Numbered from the stretch's first letter, positions 9,773 through 18,592 are shown. The stretch is DNA of 64,000 bases from VXNE01 sp963668365 (GCA_963668365.1 OY764266.1:2790001-2854000); one strand, 5' to 3'. Notes: generated by a model from the sequence alone, not told the origin. Numbers and translations are program-made.

Positions 9773-12415
9773 TCAGACTTGCGTCTGCTCGGCTGCGCGC
9801 TTGCGCAACTCGCGCGGATCATTGCTCGCCCTGCCGGCGGGTCTCGATTCCCTGCTTGCTTCCGCTGGATCGGCCGGCTCGGCTTGCCCGGAGGCAGCGT
9901 CGGATTCCGATACCGGTGCGGGCTGACGCTCCTCGGAACTCGTGCCGGCGCGCGTTTCCCGGGAGGTCAAATCAGCATCGGAGGATGTTGGCGACTGTTC
10001 CGCGGGCGAGTCCTTGACCTCGCTTGCCGCTGTCGAAGGCGCTTCGTCCAACTCACGCATTGCGGCGGCGACGGAGGGCTGCCCTTGGTCCACGACCGGA
10101 GGGATCTCCTCGACGCGCCTGCTATCGCTTCTGCTTTCGCGGTCGGTTGTCGTTTCGCGATCCCTGCGCGGGGCGCTTTCCCGTCTGGCTCCCCGACTGT
10201 TTTCGCGGTTCTCGTTGACGGCCTGACGGTCGCGACGCGGCTTGCGCTTGGTTGCATTGTCGCCGCCCCTGTCGGCGGCGGTGGCCCTTCGCCGATCGCC
10301 ACCGGCGTCGGCCCTTCGCCTATCGGCACCATCGTCGGCCCTTCGCCTATCGGCACCATCGTCGGCCCTTCGCCTATCGGCACCATCGTCGGCCCTGCGC
10401 CTATCGGCACCGGCGTCGGCCCTTCGGCGATTGCCGTTGCGTCGGGACCGATTGCGGCCGTCGCCTCTTTCCCTCGGTTCTCCGCGTGCCTGATTTCCGC
10501 CGCGGTCCTGACCTCCCCGTGACCTGCGGGGGGAGCGTTGCTGACGTTCGCCGCGGCGGCCGCCGCTGCGCTGGTCGCCGCCTCCTCGGGCCCGTCGTTC
10601 GTTTCTCTGGGATTGACCGCGCGGCCTGCGGTTTGTCCTGTTGTCCTGCGTGCGGTTTCGACGTTGCGGTTGCCCGTTGGCCTTGGTGCCACCGGATTTC
10701 CGGCGGTTCGTTGTCGAAGTGGCGCCTTGCCCGAATAGTGCCGCGAAGAGCCGTCTCAGGAGGGATGGAGCAGGCGGAGCGGTGGGCGCGGGAGCGGGAG
10801 CGGCGGGCTTGATCGCCGGCTCCTGTGCGGGACGGCCGTTTCTGCGCCGTTCATTTTGGCGATCTCGCTGCTCCGGTTCCCCGGCGGTATCGGCCAGTTC
10901 GTAGCTCAGCAGTTCGGCCTCGGCTTCGGCGCTATCTTCGCGAATGCGCTGAATCTCGTATTGCGGTGTCTCGAGGCTTGCGTTCGGCACGATCACGAAG
11001 TGCGTCTCGGTTCGCTTCTCGATCTCTGCCACGTCGCGTCGCTTCTCGTTCAGCAGGTAGGCGGCGACGTTGAGCGGCACCAATGCCCTGACGATGCGGC
11101 TGCGCTCCTTCAGCGCCTCCTCCTCCATGACGCGCAGGATGGTAAGGGCCAGCGATTGAATGTCCTGGATGCGGCCCCGGCCGCTGCATCGAGGACAAAT
11201 CTCGGTGGTCGTCTCCTGCAGGGACGGTCGTAGACGCTGGCGCGACATTTCGAACAGTCCGAACTGAGAAATCCGGCCAAGCTGGATGCGAGCCCGATCG
11301 GTTTCGAGCGATTCTCGCAGCTTCGATTCAACCGCCCGCTGATTCCGGGTGCTCGACATGTCGATGAAGTCGATGACAATCAGGCCGCCGACGTCACGAA
11401 GGCGTAGTTGCCGGGCAATCTCTTCCGCCGCCTCGAGGTTGGTGTTGAGAGCCGTTTCCTCGATGTCGGCACCCTTCGTCGCCCGCGCCGAGTTGGTGTC
11501 GATGGCGACCAGGGCTTCGGTGGGGTCGATGACGATGCTGCCTCCGGACGGCAGCTTCACCGTGTGATCGAAAGCGGTCTCGATCTGGCTTTCGATCTGG
11601 TAGCGGCTGAACAGCGGGACATCGTCGGAGTACAGCTTGACGCGACTCTTGTAGTGCGGCATCACCTGCTCGATGAAGGTCTCGGCTTCGCTGAAGGCCT
11701 CCTCGCTATCGATCAACAGTTCGCCGATATCCTCGCGCAGGCAGTCCCGTATAGCGCGCACCACGAGGTTGTTCTCCTGGTAGATCAGCGCCGGTGCACG
11801 ATGTTCTTCGCCGGCGCGCTGGATCGTCTGCCAGAGGTTGAGCAGGTAGTCGACGTCCCGTTGCAGTTCTTCCTGGTTTCGACCGACGCCGGCGGTGCGC
11901 ACGATCACGCCCATTCCGTCGGGAATCTCGAGCTGGCTCAGCGATTCGCGCAGCGCATCACGGTCGTCGCCCTCGACGCGGCGGGAAATTCCGCCGGCTC
12001 TCGGGTCGTTGGGCATGAGCACCATGTAGCGCCCGGGAAGGCTGAAAAACGTGGTCAGCGCGGCGCCCTTGGTCCCGCGTTCCTCCTTGTCGACCTGGAC
12101 GAGGAACTCCTGTCCCTCGCGAACCAGGTCCGAGATTTCGGTTCTGCGGGACCCTCCTTCATCATCGGACTTGCCCGGCTGGACGTAGCTTCGGGAAATC
12201 TCTTTCAATGGCAGGAATCCGTGGCGGTCGGCCCCGAATTCAATAAACGCCGCTTCGAGGCTCGGCTCGACCCGGGTCACTCTTGCGCGATAGATGCTGC
12301 CTTTCTTCTGTTCGCGCCCGGGGCTCTCTATGTCGAGATCGTGCAGGCGCTGTCCATCCACAACCGCGACGCGCACCTCTTCGGGCTGCGTCGCATTGAT
12401 GAGCATGCGTTTCAT
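9773..12415 (-). CDS. rne: Ribonuclease E
   Basis: The endonuclease that initiates mRNA decay and rRNA/tRNA processing. The N-terminal catalytic half has the S1 domain (KGSIYRARVTRVEPSLEAAF), the metal-binding aspartates in IDPTEALVAIDTNSARATKG and IVIDFIDM, and the zinc-link CPRCSGRG that joins dimers. The tail is an unstructured Arg/Pro/Asp-rich scaffold. It includes an amphipathic stretch SLLRRLFAALFG that resembles the membrane-targeting helix of the E. coli enzyme, then a block of tandem 9-residue repeats (separate entry). At 880 aa it is somewhat shorter than the E. coli enzyme. It is divergent from rluC across a 680-bp region, as in many gammaproteobacteria, where the long rne leader is autoregulated; no such element was identified here. 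Confidence 0.96.
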   Translation of the reverse strand: MKRMLINATQPEEVRVAVVDGQRLHDLDIESPGREQKKGSIYRARVTRVEPSLEAAFIEFGADRHGFLPLKEISRSYVQPGKSDDEGGSRRTEISDLVREGQEFLVQVDKEERGTKGAALTTFFSLPGRYMVLMPNDPRAGGISRRVEGDDRDALRESLSQLEIPDGMGVIVRTAGVGRNQEELQRDVDYLLNLWQTIQRAGEEHRAPALIYQENNLVVRAIRDCLREDIGELLIDSEEAFSEAETFIEQVMPHYKSRVKLYSDDVPLFSRYQIESQIETAFDHTVKLPSGGSIVIDPTEALVAIDTNSARATKGADIEETALNTNLEAAEEIARQLRLRDVGGLIVIDFIDMSSTRNQRAVESKLRESLETDRARIQLGRISQFGLFEMSRQRLRPSLQETTTEICPRCSGRGRIQDIQSLALTILRVMEEEALKERSRIVRALVPLNVAAYLLNEKRRDVAEIEKRTETHFVIVPNASLETPQYEIQRIREDSAEAEAELLSYELADTAGEPEQRDRQNERRRNGRPAQEPAIKPAAPAPAPTAPPAPSLLRRLFAALFGQGATSTTNRRKSGGTKANGQPQRRNRTQDNRTNRRPRGQSQRNERRARGGGDQRSGGRRGERQQRSPRRSRGGQDRGGNQARGEPRERGDGRNRSRRNGNRRRADAGADRRRADDGADRRRADDGADRRRADDGADRRRADAGGDRRRATAADRGGDNATKRKPRRDRQAVNENRENSRGARRESAPRRDRETTTDRESRSDSRRVEEIPPVVDQGQPSVAAAMRELDEAPSTAASEVKDSPAEQSPTSSDADLTSRETRAGTSSEERQPAPVSESDAASGQAEPADPAEASRESRPAGRASNDPRELRKRAAEQTQV
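10283..10444 (-). repeat. 27-bp tandem repeats inside the rne scaffold region
   Basis: Six head-to-tail 27-bp units begin at 10283, 10310, 10337, 10364, 10391 and 10418. The three central units are essentially identical; the outer ones carry a few substitutions and the last is diverged. Each encodes the 9-residue motif GADRRRADD or a variant on the minus strand, so copy-number changes keep frame. The near identity of the inner units suggests recent expansion by slippage or unequal recombination. The charged Arg/Asp composition fits an RNA- or protein-binding disordered scaffold. Confidence 0.9.
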
Positions 12416-13095
12416 AGTATTTTGGTCCTTGGTTTCTCACCGAGGACGCGTCTGGAGTTCGACTTCTCGTAACCGGGATCAATGACCCGGTTTGCCCCGC
12501 GTTGCCTTGTCTTGCTTGGCGGCAAGCGAGATGTGCTCAAGCACATTCACGCGCAACGCGCGCGACAACCATGCGTTCCTTCAGGCGGGATGTCCGCTGG
12601 TTCCGTGCAGGGTCACTCCGCTCCCGATCCAGCGAGCTTGCGGGCATCCATAGGGTTTTTACCTGATTCCAAAAACGCTCACTCTGGCGGCCTTGTGCCG
12701 CTTATTGCCGCTCGCTGGCGGGTTGTCTACACGCACGCGGCGTGTGTCGATGCGGATGGCAGGTGAGATACGCCGACTCCTGATGGCAGCCATATCTCGC
12801 AACATGCCTGTTGTCGAATAATTCGCTAAACGCGTCCGTCTTTCGTCTACAGTCAATAAAAGCGCGGCAATCAGGGCCGCCGTTTCGCGGCAATATCGAT
12901 GCCGCGCGCGTCGGTCTTATGGACTCCCGACGGTTTTTGCCCGGGGCTGTGTGGCCGCCGTCCATTCTTGTCGCGGACGGTGGCCCCGCACACTTGATGT
13001 CCTGCCGAGGCGGCGCAACTATACCATGTGGCGTGCTTCTCCGGTGAGCGCTGGCGACCGGGGCGGCTGTTTCATGGTCAGCGAGGGGAGCGTTC
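12416..13095. other. Divergent rne/rluC intergenic region
   Basis: This 680-bp stretch separates the start codons of rne and rluC and contains no convincing gene. It probably holds the long 5' leader of rne and both promoters. Short palindromes occur on the rne side, for example GTGCTCAAGCAC near 12535. On the minus strand a TTGACT hexamer (12851-12856) could be a -35 element, but I could not pair it with a good -10. The middle part is less GC-rich than the flanking genes. Confidence 0.5.
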
Positions 13096-14073
13096 ATGGC
13101 GCTGGACGGCAGGCCGTCTGCAACACACAGGGTCATCGCGGAGAACGCCGGCCAGCGTATCGACAATTTCCTCCTGGGTCTCCTGAAAGGCGTTCCGAGG
13201 GCGCGAATCTACTCCATGCTGCGCAAGGGAGAAGTACGCGTGAACGGCGGCCGCTGCCGGCCTTCCAGGCGGCTCGTCGCCGGCGACGTGGTTCGCATTC
13301 CGCCGGTTCGCGTGCCCCGCCAGGTCGATGGGCCGCGTGCGTCGGCGGCAGATCAGGTCGAGAGCCATCGCAGGTGGCTCGACGGAGCGGTGATCCATGA
13401 AGACGAACACCTCATGGTGTTGAACAAGTCGGCGGGAGTGGCCGTCCACGGCGGCAGCGGCATCTCCCTCGGAGTCATCGAAGCGGTCCGCGCCTTGCAC
13501 CCCGGCGGGACATTCGAGCTGGTTCATCGCCTCGACCGTGATACTTCGGGCTGCCTGGCCATCGCGAAGGACCGCCCCACCTTGCTCCACTACCATGCCG
13601 CGTTTCGCGAGGGCCGCGTGAAAAAGGGCTATGACCTCGTCGTTCACGGGCGTTGGCCGCGCCGGCTGCGCTCGGTTCGCACGCCGTTGTTGCGATACGA
13701 GATGCCCAACGGCGAACGGCGCGTCCGTCCCGATTCGGCGGGCATGCCCGCCCGGACGGATCTCGAACGGGTCGATGCGCGAGACGGCGCCACCTGGCTG
13801 CGGGCGTTTCCGAGAACCGGGCGCACGCACCAGATTCGCGTACATGCGGCGTCCTCCGGCCACCCGATCATCGGAGATCAGAAGTACGCGGACCGGGGGG
13901 CGGCAATCGCGGGAGTCAACCGGCTGATGCTGCACGCCTCGTCCCTGACGCTGCCGGTCGGGGATGAGCGACAACGCTACGAGGCGCCGCCGGACGCATC
14001 GTTTCTCGCGACATGGGAGATGCTGGCAGCGGGTCCTGGAGCCCGCGCGGGGACAGGCGAACGGCATTCCTGA
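13096..14073 (+). CDS. rluC: 23S rRNA pseudouridine synthase RluC
   Basis: An RluA-family pseudouridine synthase. Residues about 1-90 form an S4 RNA-binding domain (QRIDNFLLGLLKGVPRARIYSMLRKGEVRVNGGR is split here only by domain features). The catalytic domain holds the conserved HRLDRDTSG with the nucleophilic Asp at about 147, and the GRTHQIRVH motif late in the protein. In E. coli RluC modifies positions 955, 2504 and 2580 of 23S rRNA; the assignment to RluC rather than RluD rests on the S4 arrangement and the divergent rne neighbour. Length (325 aa) is normal. Confidence 0.93.
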   Translation: MALDGRPSATHRVIAENAGQRIDNFLLGLLKGVPRARIYSMLRKGEVRVNGGRCRPSRRLVAGDVVRIPPVRVPRQVDGPRASAADQVESHRRWLDGAVIHEDEHLMVLNKSAGVAVHGGSGISLGVIEAVRALHPGGTFELVHRLDRDTSGCLAIAKDRPTLLHYHAAFREGRVKKGYDLVVHGRWPRRLRSVRTPLLRYEMPNGERRVRPDSAGMPARTDLERVDARDGATWLRAFPRTGRTHQIRVHAASSGHPIIGDQKYADRGAAIAGVNRLMLHASSLTLPVGDERQRYEAPPDASFLATWEMLAAGPGARAGTGERHS

Positions 14074-14078
14074 GCGAA

Positions 14079-14147
14079 GTCACGGGATGGTAGGTGGGTT
14101 TGTCCGAAGAGACCTGCACCCCAACTTTTTTCGGAGGTCTCCGTGAC
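14079..14147. repeat. Nested inverted repeat downstream of rluC
   Basis: Outer arms GTCACGG (14079-14085) and CCGTGAC (14141-14147) enclose inner arms GAGACCT (14109-14115) and AGGTCTC (14135-14141), with a T6 run at 14126-14131. It could be a transcript-end structure for rluC or the remnant of an insertion-sequence end; the T run is inside the loop rather than after the stem, so it is not a classic intrinsic terminator. It marks the left border of the foreign ATPase/TOPRIM cassette. Confidence 0.35.
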
Positions 14148-14246
14148 AGCGATTGAAGCGTACATGGATCGAGACTCGGAACGAGGCTCGGTGCGTAGCA
14201 CGAAGGCTCGACCCCTGAAGGGGGCATCCCTCGCTATTGGAAGAGT

Positions 14247-14927
14247 CTACGCCGGACTGCCTACCGCGTCCGTTCCGAAGAGTTCATCGAACCAACGCAA
14301 GAACGACAAGGCTGCCTGGCTGTCCGCATCGAAGTACTTGGCAGCAATCGCGGTGCCGAATGGCCGACCCGGCTCCTCTTGCCAAGACAGCCATGCATGT
14401 ATCACAGCCTTTACGTATTTGACTTGAGGAAACGTGGCACCACGATTCTGGGCGGCGGTCGTGGACTCGCGGGCGAGTGATAGCAGCGGGTCGTTCTCGT
14501 CTACCAGGTCTTTGAGGAAATGTTCCAGGGCGCCCGAGGTGCGGTTGTCGGGCATGAGCCACACGCCGACCCGTACCTGATAGTCGGGCACGTCGGCGAT
14601 GAAGCCGGTAGCCGGCAACTCCGCTGGAGGCCTGGGGTCGAGAAACGAAAGGCGGTCGCGAACGGCGTGCCAACTGTTGGCCGCGGCCGCGTCGGCGTCA
14701 ACGACGAAACCGACCGAATGGCCAGTGCCGAATCTGACCGCAGGGGCCATCGCGTCGAGAACTTTGTCCTTGTCCCCGGCAGGTTTGATCGCGGGGACTA
14801 TGGCGGGAAGGGTGTCCGGGACAACCTCATCGGGAAACGGGCATTCGACGCCGTGGCGCCGCAATAAGTGCCGAATGGCGTGTTTGTCGTCCGTGCCTTC
14901 AACAAAAAGACTTGATCGTTCTGGCAT
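14247..14927 (-). CDS. DUF3226-like TOPRIM-fold protein, partner of upstream ATPase
   Basis: A 226-residue protein opening with FVEGTDDKHAIRHLLRRHG, the TOPRIM-type glutamate motif, followed near residue 80 by GFVVDADAA, the matching acidic DxD motif. The rest (VGVWLMPDNRTSGALEHFLK, FPQVKYVKAVIHAWL) fits the DUF3226/OLD-type TOPRIM group, where such folds act as metal-dependent nucleases. I chose the ATG at 14927 because the recognisable domain begins three residues later; a longer frame reaches 14993. It follows the ATPase gene by 10 bp, so the two form a two-gene cassette, probably a split OLD/PARIS-like defence system. That role is inference. Confidence 0.72.
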   Translation of the reverse strand: MPERSSLFVEGTDDKHAIRHLLRRHGVECPFPDEVVPDTLPAIVPAIKPAGDKDKVLDAMAPAVRFGTGHSVGFVVDADAAAANSWHAVRDRLSFLDPRPPAELPATGFIADVPDYQVRVGVWLMPDNRTSGALEHFLKDLVDENDPLLSLARESTTAAQNRGATFPQVKYVKAVIHAWLSWQEEPGRPFGTAIAAKYFDADSQAALSFLRWFDELFGTDAVGSPA

Positions 14928-14937
14928 GAAAAGAAAC

Positions 14938-16017
14938 CTAGCGAAAGTCGATGCCGCTCTCGAGAGCGGCCGGGATGTCGGTGCCTTGGACACTGACGGC
15001 TCGACGGAGTGACATGTCTATTTTCTGGATGGAGACTTCGTTGGCAAGTTCAGGATAAGACTTGATCATCGAAGCCAGCCCGAGGATGCAGTCGTGACTG
15101 TGCGTGGTGGCGAACAACTGCAATTGGGACTTGTGGGCCACTTCAACCACTAGACGCCACATGCCAGCCATCACAGTCCAGTGCAAGCCGGTGTCGACCT
15201 CATCGACGAGGACGCAGCCGTCAACGTTGTTCGCGAGGGCCAACCTGAGTAGCAGCAATCGGCGCATACCATCACCGAAGGAGCCCAAAGGGTATCTCGA
15301 TCTACCCCCGCGCAGGCCAACTACGATTCCTCCTCCCCTCGGGATGCGACCGCTCGTCAAGAAATGAATGGAGTCTATGTCAGGCATGAGCAGCCTCATG
15401 TCGTCTACAACTTCTTGCTCGCGGCCGTCGGTGACGAGGGCGTTCCACGCTTCGCTCATGTAGGGCGGGTCCATTGCCGTCAGGGAAAGAAAACGAGCGG
15501 ATGGACGGGCCATCCATCGGCGGCGAGGGTCATGGAGAAGTAATCCTTCCTCAGTGACGGGAAAGACGAACTCTGGAGTCTTGCGTGAGTTAAGAGTGAT
15601 AACCAAACCCATTGCGGGGTCTGCTTCTGGTGGGAGCCGTTCATCGAACAAATCGGAGAGAATTTCATCATCAAGGTTGTCCAACGAAACCAGCTCGACG
15701 TTCACTCGGCCTGCGCTTCTTGGGCCACGCAGTTCAAAGTTGGCACCGGGTTTGCAAACGTGATCGTAGAATAGATGGGCTATGCTCGGAACCCGGCGGA
15801 ACGCGGTGCGCCATTCGACTGGACGCATTTCGTCCCGCCGTTGGGCAGCCTCGGAGATAGCACCGGGACTGCCGCCCGAGACAAGCAGGTCTACTGCCTC
15901 AAGCACCGAGGTCTTCCCGCTGTTGTTCTTGCCGACGACGAGATTGACTCGGGAAAGCGAATCAAGTGTGTAAGATTCGAAGGCACGAAACCCTGTCATC
16001 TTGAGTGACTTCAACAC
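14938..16017 (-). CDS. AAA (AAA_15/AAA_21-type) ATPase of a split OLD-like cassette
   Basis: An ABC/SMC-like ATPase of the OLD/RecF group. It opens LKSLKMTGFRAFESYTL and has Walker A VGKNNSGKTSVLEA about 30 residues in. Near the C-terminus are the signature-like FGDGMRRLLLLRLALAN, Walker B GCVLVDEVDTGLHW and the switch motif LFATTHSHDCI. There is no coiled-coil insertion and no TOPRIM domain; that is supplied by the next gene. The start is uncertain: a GTG at 16017 has a GGGAG nine bases upstream and matches where the family begins; ATGs at 16050 and 15999 are alternatives. The frame runs open to 16566 but the extra upstream sequence looks unrelated. It is inserted between rluC and maf. Confidence 0.78.
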   Translation of the reverse strand: MLKSLKMTGFRAFESYTLDSLSRVNLVVGKNNSGKTSVLEAVDLLVSGGSPGAISEAAQRRDEMRPVEWRTAFRRVPSIAHLFYDHVCKPGANFELRGPRSAGRVNVELVSLDNLDDEILSDLFDERLPPEADPAMGLVITLNSRKTPEFVFPVTEEGLLLHDPRRRWMARPSARFLSLTAMDPPYMSEAWNALVTDGREQEVVDDMRLLMPDIDSIHFLTSGRIPRGGGIVVGLRGGRSRYPLGSFGDGMRRLLLLRLALANNVDGCVLVDEVDTGLHWTVMAGMWRLVVEVAHKSQLQLFATTHSHDCILGLASMIKSYPELANEVSIQKIDMSLRRAVSVQGTDIPAALESGIDFR

Positions 16018-16199
16018 GCGAACCAACTCCCGGAGGACTTGGCGAGCCATTTTAGGCTCTGGCGCCCGGTCGTGCGACCTCAGTGATGGGGGGAAGTGCT
16101 GAGCGGGTAGGAGTCGGGCCGTTCGGCGGTAGGCTAGCGGAGACGGAGGAGCAGGCGTAGGCGACGTTCGCTGAACTCCTTTAGAGGGCACTCTGGGGA

Positions 16200-16380
16200 C
16201 GGGCGTTCCGAGAAACGGAGCTTTCCGGAAAATTCCCGTAACGGGCGGGGTTGAGCGTCCACTCGGGCGCCAAGCCGTGCCCTTCGTCGGTGACCGAGAC
16301 CGCCACGTTGATGCCTGCGCGCAGAGCGGTGACGCGGATGGGCGTTGCCGCGCGCAACGCGCGGTATTGGCGAAGAGGTC
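16200..16380 (-). pseudogene. Remnant of a histidine-kinase HATPase domain
   Basis: Read on the minus strand, this stretch encodes TPIRVTALRAGINVAVSVTD followed by EGHGLAPE, which matches the N-terminal part of the HATPase domain of KdpD-like sensor kinases (the usual form is a V-V-D/A-D-E-G-P-G-I-P-P-E pattern). The flanking N-box and the remaining ATP-lid motifs are missing or out of frame, so this is decayed coding DNA. It lies in the 590-bp gap (16051-16640) between the ATPase gene and maf; the rest of that gap shows no recognisable gene. Confidence 0.5.
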
Positions 16381-16640
16381 GGAAACCCGCTGTGGTGACC
16401 GTGATCGAAGATGATCGCTTGGGGTGATCGAGGAGTTGAGGCGATGAAGCCTATTACGTATCTCAGCTTGAATCTCGCGCCTGATGTTCGCGTCAACAGC
16501 ATGCTGCTGTGTGTGCGCGTCATGCCTGACGACCGAGATGGCAACGTTGTTTACGGGCGAACGCACGGGTGGCTAGAAGTAGACGATGGTTCGGGCGTGG
16601 AGCCCTCGTCCGGAAACGCTGTCCGGGGATCTTTGAGGCG

Positions 16641-17249
16641 CTAGAGTCCGATGCCTTCCGCGCGCAGCATCGCCCCGAGCCGGATCAGCGGCAGCCCGAT
16701 CAGCGCCGTCGGATCTTTCGTCTCGATCGCGTCCAGCAGCAGAATGCCGCGACCCTCGGACTTGATGGCGCCGGCACAGTCGAGCGGCCGCTCGAGCTCC
16801 ACGTAGCGCCGGACTTCGTCGATGGAGAAATTGCGCATTCGTACCCGCGTATTGTCGATGTGCTCGTGTGTTGCGCCGCGCGTGCTGACCACGACGAGGG
16901 ACGTCATGAACGTCACCGTTGTTCCGGCCATCGACATGAGGTTGGCTATGGCGTCTTCGATGGTCCCGGGTTTCCCGAGCGTGCGCTCGCCGCTGGTCGC
17001 CACCTGGTCCGAGGCTATGACGATGGCGGGACCGCCTTGTCGCGCTCCTCTCGCGGCCTTGGCCCTGGCAAGACGGAGGACGAGACTTTCGGGAGACTCG
17101 CCGGGGCGGGGAGTTTCGTCCACGCCGGGCGCGATGGTCTCGAACGCAATGCCGAGTCTGCCGAGCAGTTCCCTGCGGTAGCGGGACGAGGATGCGAGGA
17201 CAATCTTCAAGGGGGCGGCATTGTAACTGCGGGCGGGGGTGTACGACAA
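16641..17249 (-). CDS. maf: Maf-family nucleoside triphosphate pyrophosphatase (YceF type)
   Basis: Hydrolyses non-canonical nucleotides; the YceF branch prefers 7-methyl-GTP. Family motifs are intact: IVLASSSRYRRELL, DETPRPGESPE, IASDQVATSGERTLGKPGT, and SEGRGILLLDAIETKDPTAL. The ORF begins at a TTG at 17249, one base outside the inserted ISKra4-type element; a second TTG at 17210 gives a 189-aa protein that starts exactly where E. coli YceF starts and may be the native start. Neither has a clear ribosome-binding site, so the insertion may have separated maf from its own promoter. In P. aeruginosa the next genes would be yceD and rpmF. Confidence 0.88.
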   Translation of the reverse strand: MSYTPARSYNAAPLKIVLASSSRYRRELLGRLGIAFETIAPGVDETPRPGESPESLVLRLARAKAARGARQGGPAIVIASDQVATSGERTLGKPGTIEDAIANLMSMAGTTVTFMTSLVVVSTRGATHEHIDNTRVRMRNFSIDEVRRYVELERPLDCAGAIKSEGRGILLLDAIETKDPTALIGLPLIRLGAMLRAEGIGL

Positions 17250-17258
17250 ATTTGTTGA

Positions 17259-18575
17259 TTAGGCGACGGAGCGGATCTTGCGCCGGCTCCAGAAGTCGTC
17301 GAGGCGGTTGCTGAGGACGCAGCAGCGCAGGGCGGCCATGGCGTTGACGCCGGCCACGGACCAGTGCATGCCGGGTCGCTTGAAGCGGGTGCCGACGACG
17401 TGCTTGCAGCTGGCCTCGACGACGCCGGAGGCGACGCACAGTCCGGCGGCGCGGAACGTCGGGTAGCGCATGCGGTGGCGGTTGCGGCGGAGGTAGTCGA
17501 TGCAGCGTCGCGCCTCGTCTCGGCCCTCGTGGCGGCGCAGCGCGCGCAGCAGCGCGCCGAGGCGGCCGTCGTCGAGCTCGTCGCGGCGGCGCTTGGCCCA
17601 GCGCTCGGCCATGTCGGTGCCGGGCCCGTAGATCGCCTTGGCGACGTCCCACAGGTGTTGCTTGGCGTGGAACAGGTCGACGATCTGGACGGCGCCGGGG
17701 AACAGCTCGTCGGCGATCTTCCAGATCCACGGCGCGCCGTCGCCGAGCACCACCCGGCGGCGGGCGCGGTCGAAGCCGCGCCGCCGCGCCTCGCGTTCCG
17801 CGCGCCGGGCGAACGGCGAGAGTTCGGCGTCGGAGTCGCGCGTCGCGGCGCTCTCGACGGCGGCGGAGTAGCTGACCGAGCCGGGCTCCCGCTCGGGCAG
17901 TTCGCGGCCGCGCGCGTCCGTCGCGGCCGCCCAGACCGCGACCAGCTTCACTTCCCGGGTCTTCGCCGAGCCGTCGGCCTGCTTGCCGGCGCGTCCCGCG
18001 AGCTCCGCCCGGCGCACCGGCACGCCGGTGCCGTCCATCCCCAGGTACATCGTCGGCGCCCGGCCCGGCTCGGGCTCGACAGCGCCGCGCTCGTCCGCCG
18101 CGATCTCGCGGCCGAGCGCCTCCGCGGTGCGCTCCGCCTGCTTGGCGTCGACGTTCACGCCGGCCAGGTCGTGGAGCAGCGCGCCCGTCTCCGCGAAGCT
18201 CGCCCGCGCCGCCGCCAGGCCGGTCATCCGGACCACGCCGGGGGACAGCGAGGTGCCCTCGACGCCGAGCGCCCGATCGCGCGGGTGGAAGCCCGCGTTG
18301 CACGCCGGACAATGGTAGTAGGCGCGCTCCAGGCGCAGCGCGCCGAGCACCGTGGTCACGGTCTTCGCGCGCCGCCCGGCGTACGCCGCCCGGGCTCCGC
18401 AGCCGCACGCCAGCGTCGCGCCCGCGCGGTCGCGCCGGTCCGCGTTCAACCGCCGCTCCACCAGCCGCGCCGCCAGGCCGAGCGCCTGGCGCCGCACCGC
18501 CGTCTCGAGCGCCTCGAAGTCGATCCCGTCCGCCGCGCCGGCACCCGCCAGGGCGTCGATCTCGGCGGCCATGTC
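17259..18575 (-). CDS. ISKra4-family transposase (ORF B)
   Basis: A DDE-type transposase with a Cys-rich zinc-binding N-terminal part (LACGCGARAAYAGRR, YYHCPACNAGFHPRD) and the ISKra4 catalytic core YLGMDGTGVPVRRAE, VLGDGAPWIWKIADELFP and QIVDLFHAKQHLW, ending VVEASCKHVVGTRFKRPGMH. The frame is open back to 18863, but residues upstream of about 18620 are the out-of-frame shadow of the small ORF. An ATG (MAAEIDALAG, about 18575) could initiate independently. Otherwise it is reached by a -1 shift from the small ORF at an A6G5 run (18609-18619). The frame appears intact, so the element may be active. Confidence 0.85.
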   Translation of the reverse strand, partial: DMAAEIDALAGAGAADGIDFEALETAVRRQALGLAARLVERRLNADRRDRAGATLACGCGARAAYAGRRAKTVTTVLGALRLERAYYHCPACNAGFHPRDRALGVEGTSLSPGVVRMTGLAAARASFAETGALLHDLAGVNVDAKQAERTAEALGREIAADERGAVEPEPGRAPTMYLGMDGTGVPVRRAELAGRAGKQADGSAKTREVKLVAVWAAATDARGRELPEREPGSVSYSAAVESAATRDSDAELSPFARRAEREARRRGFDRARRRVVLGDGAPWIWKIADELFPGAVQIVDLFHAKQHLWDVAKAIYGPGTDMAERWAKRRRDELDDGRLGALLRALRRHEGRDEARRCIDYLRRNRHRMRYPTFRAAGLCVASGVVEASCKHVVGTRFKRPGMHWSVAGVNAMAALRCCVLSNRLDDFWSRRKIRSVA

Positions 18576-18592
18576 GGTCGCGAAAGCCGCCG

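Noticed and set aside
10283..10444. Possible CRISPR-like repeats
   Set aside because: The 27-bp units are contiguous with no spacers and encode in-frame protein repeats in rne.
12818..12856. Sigma-70 promoter for rne (TTGACT on the minus strand)
   Set aside because: No acceptable -10 hexamer lies 16-18 bp downstream.
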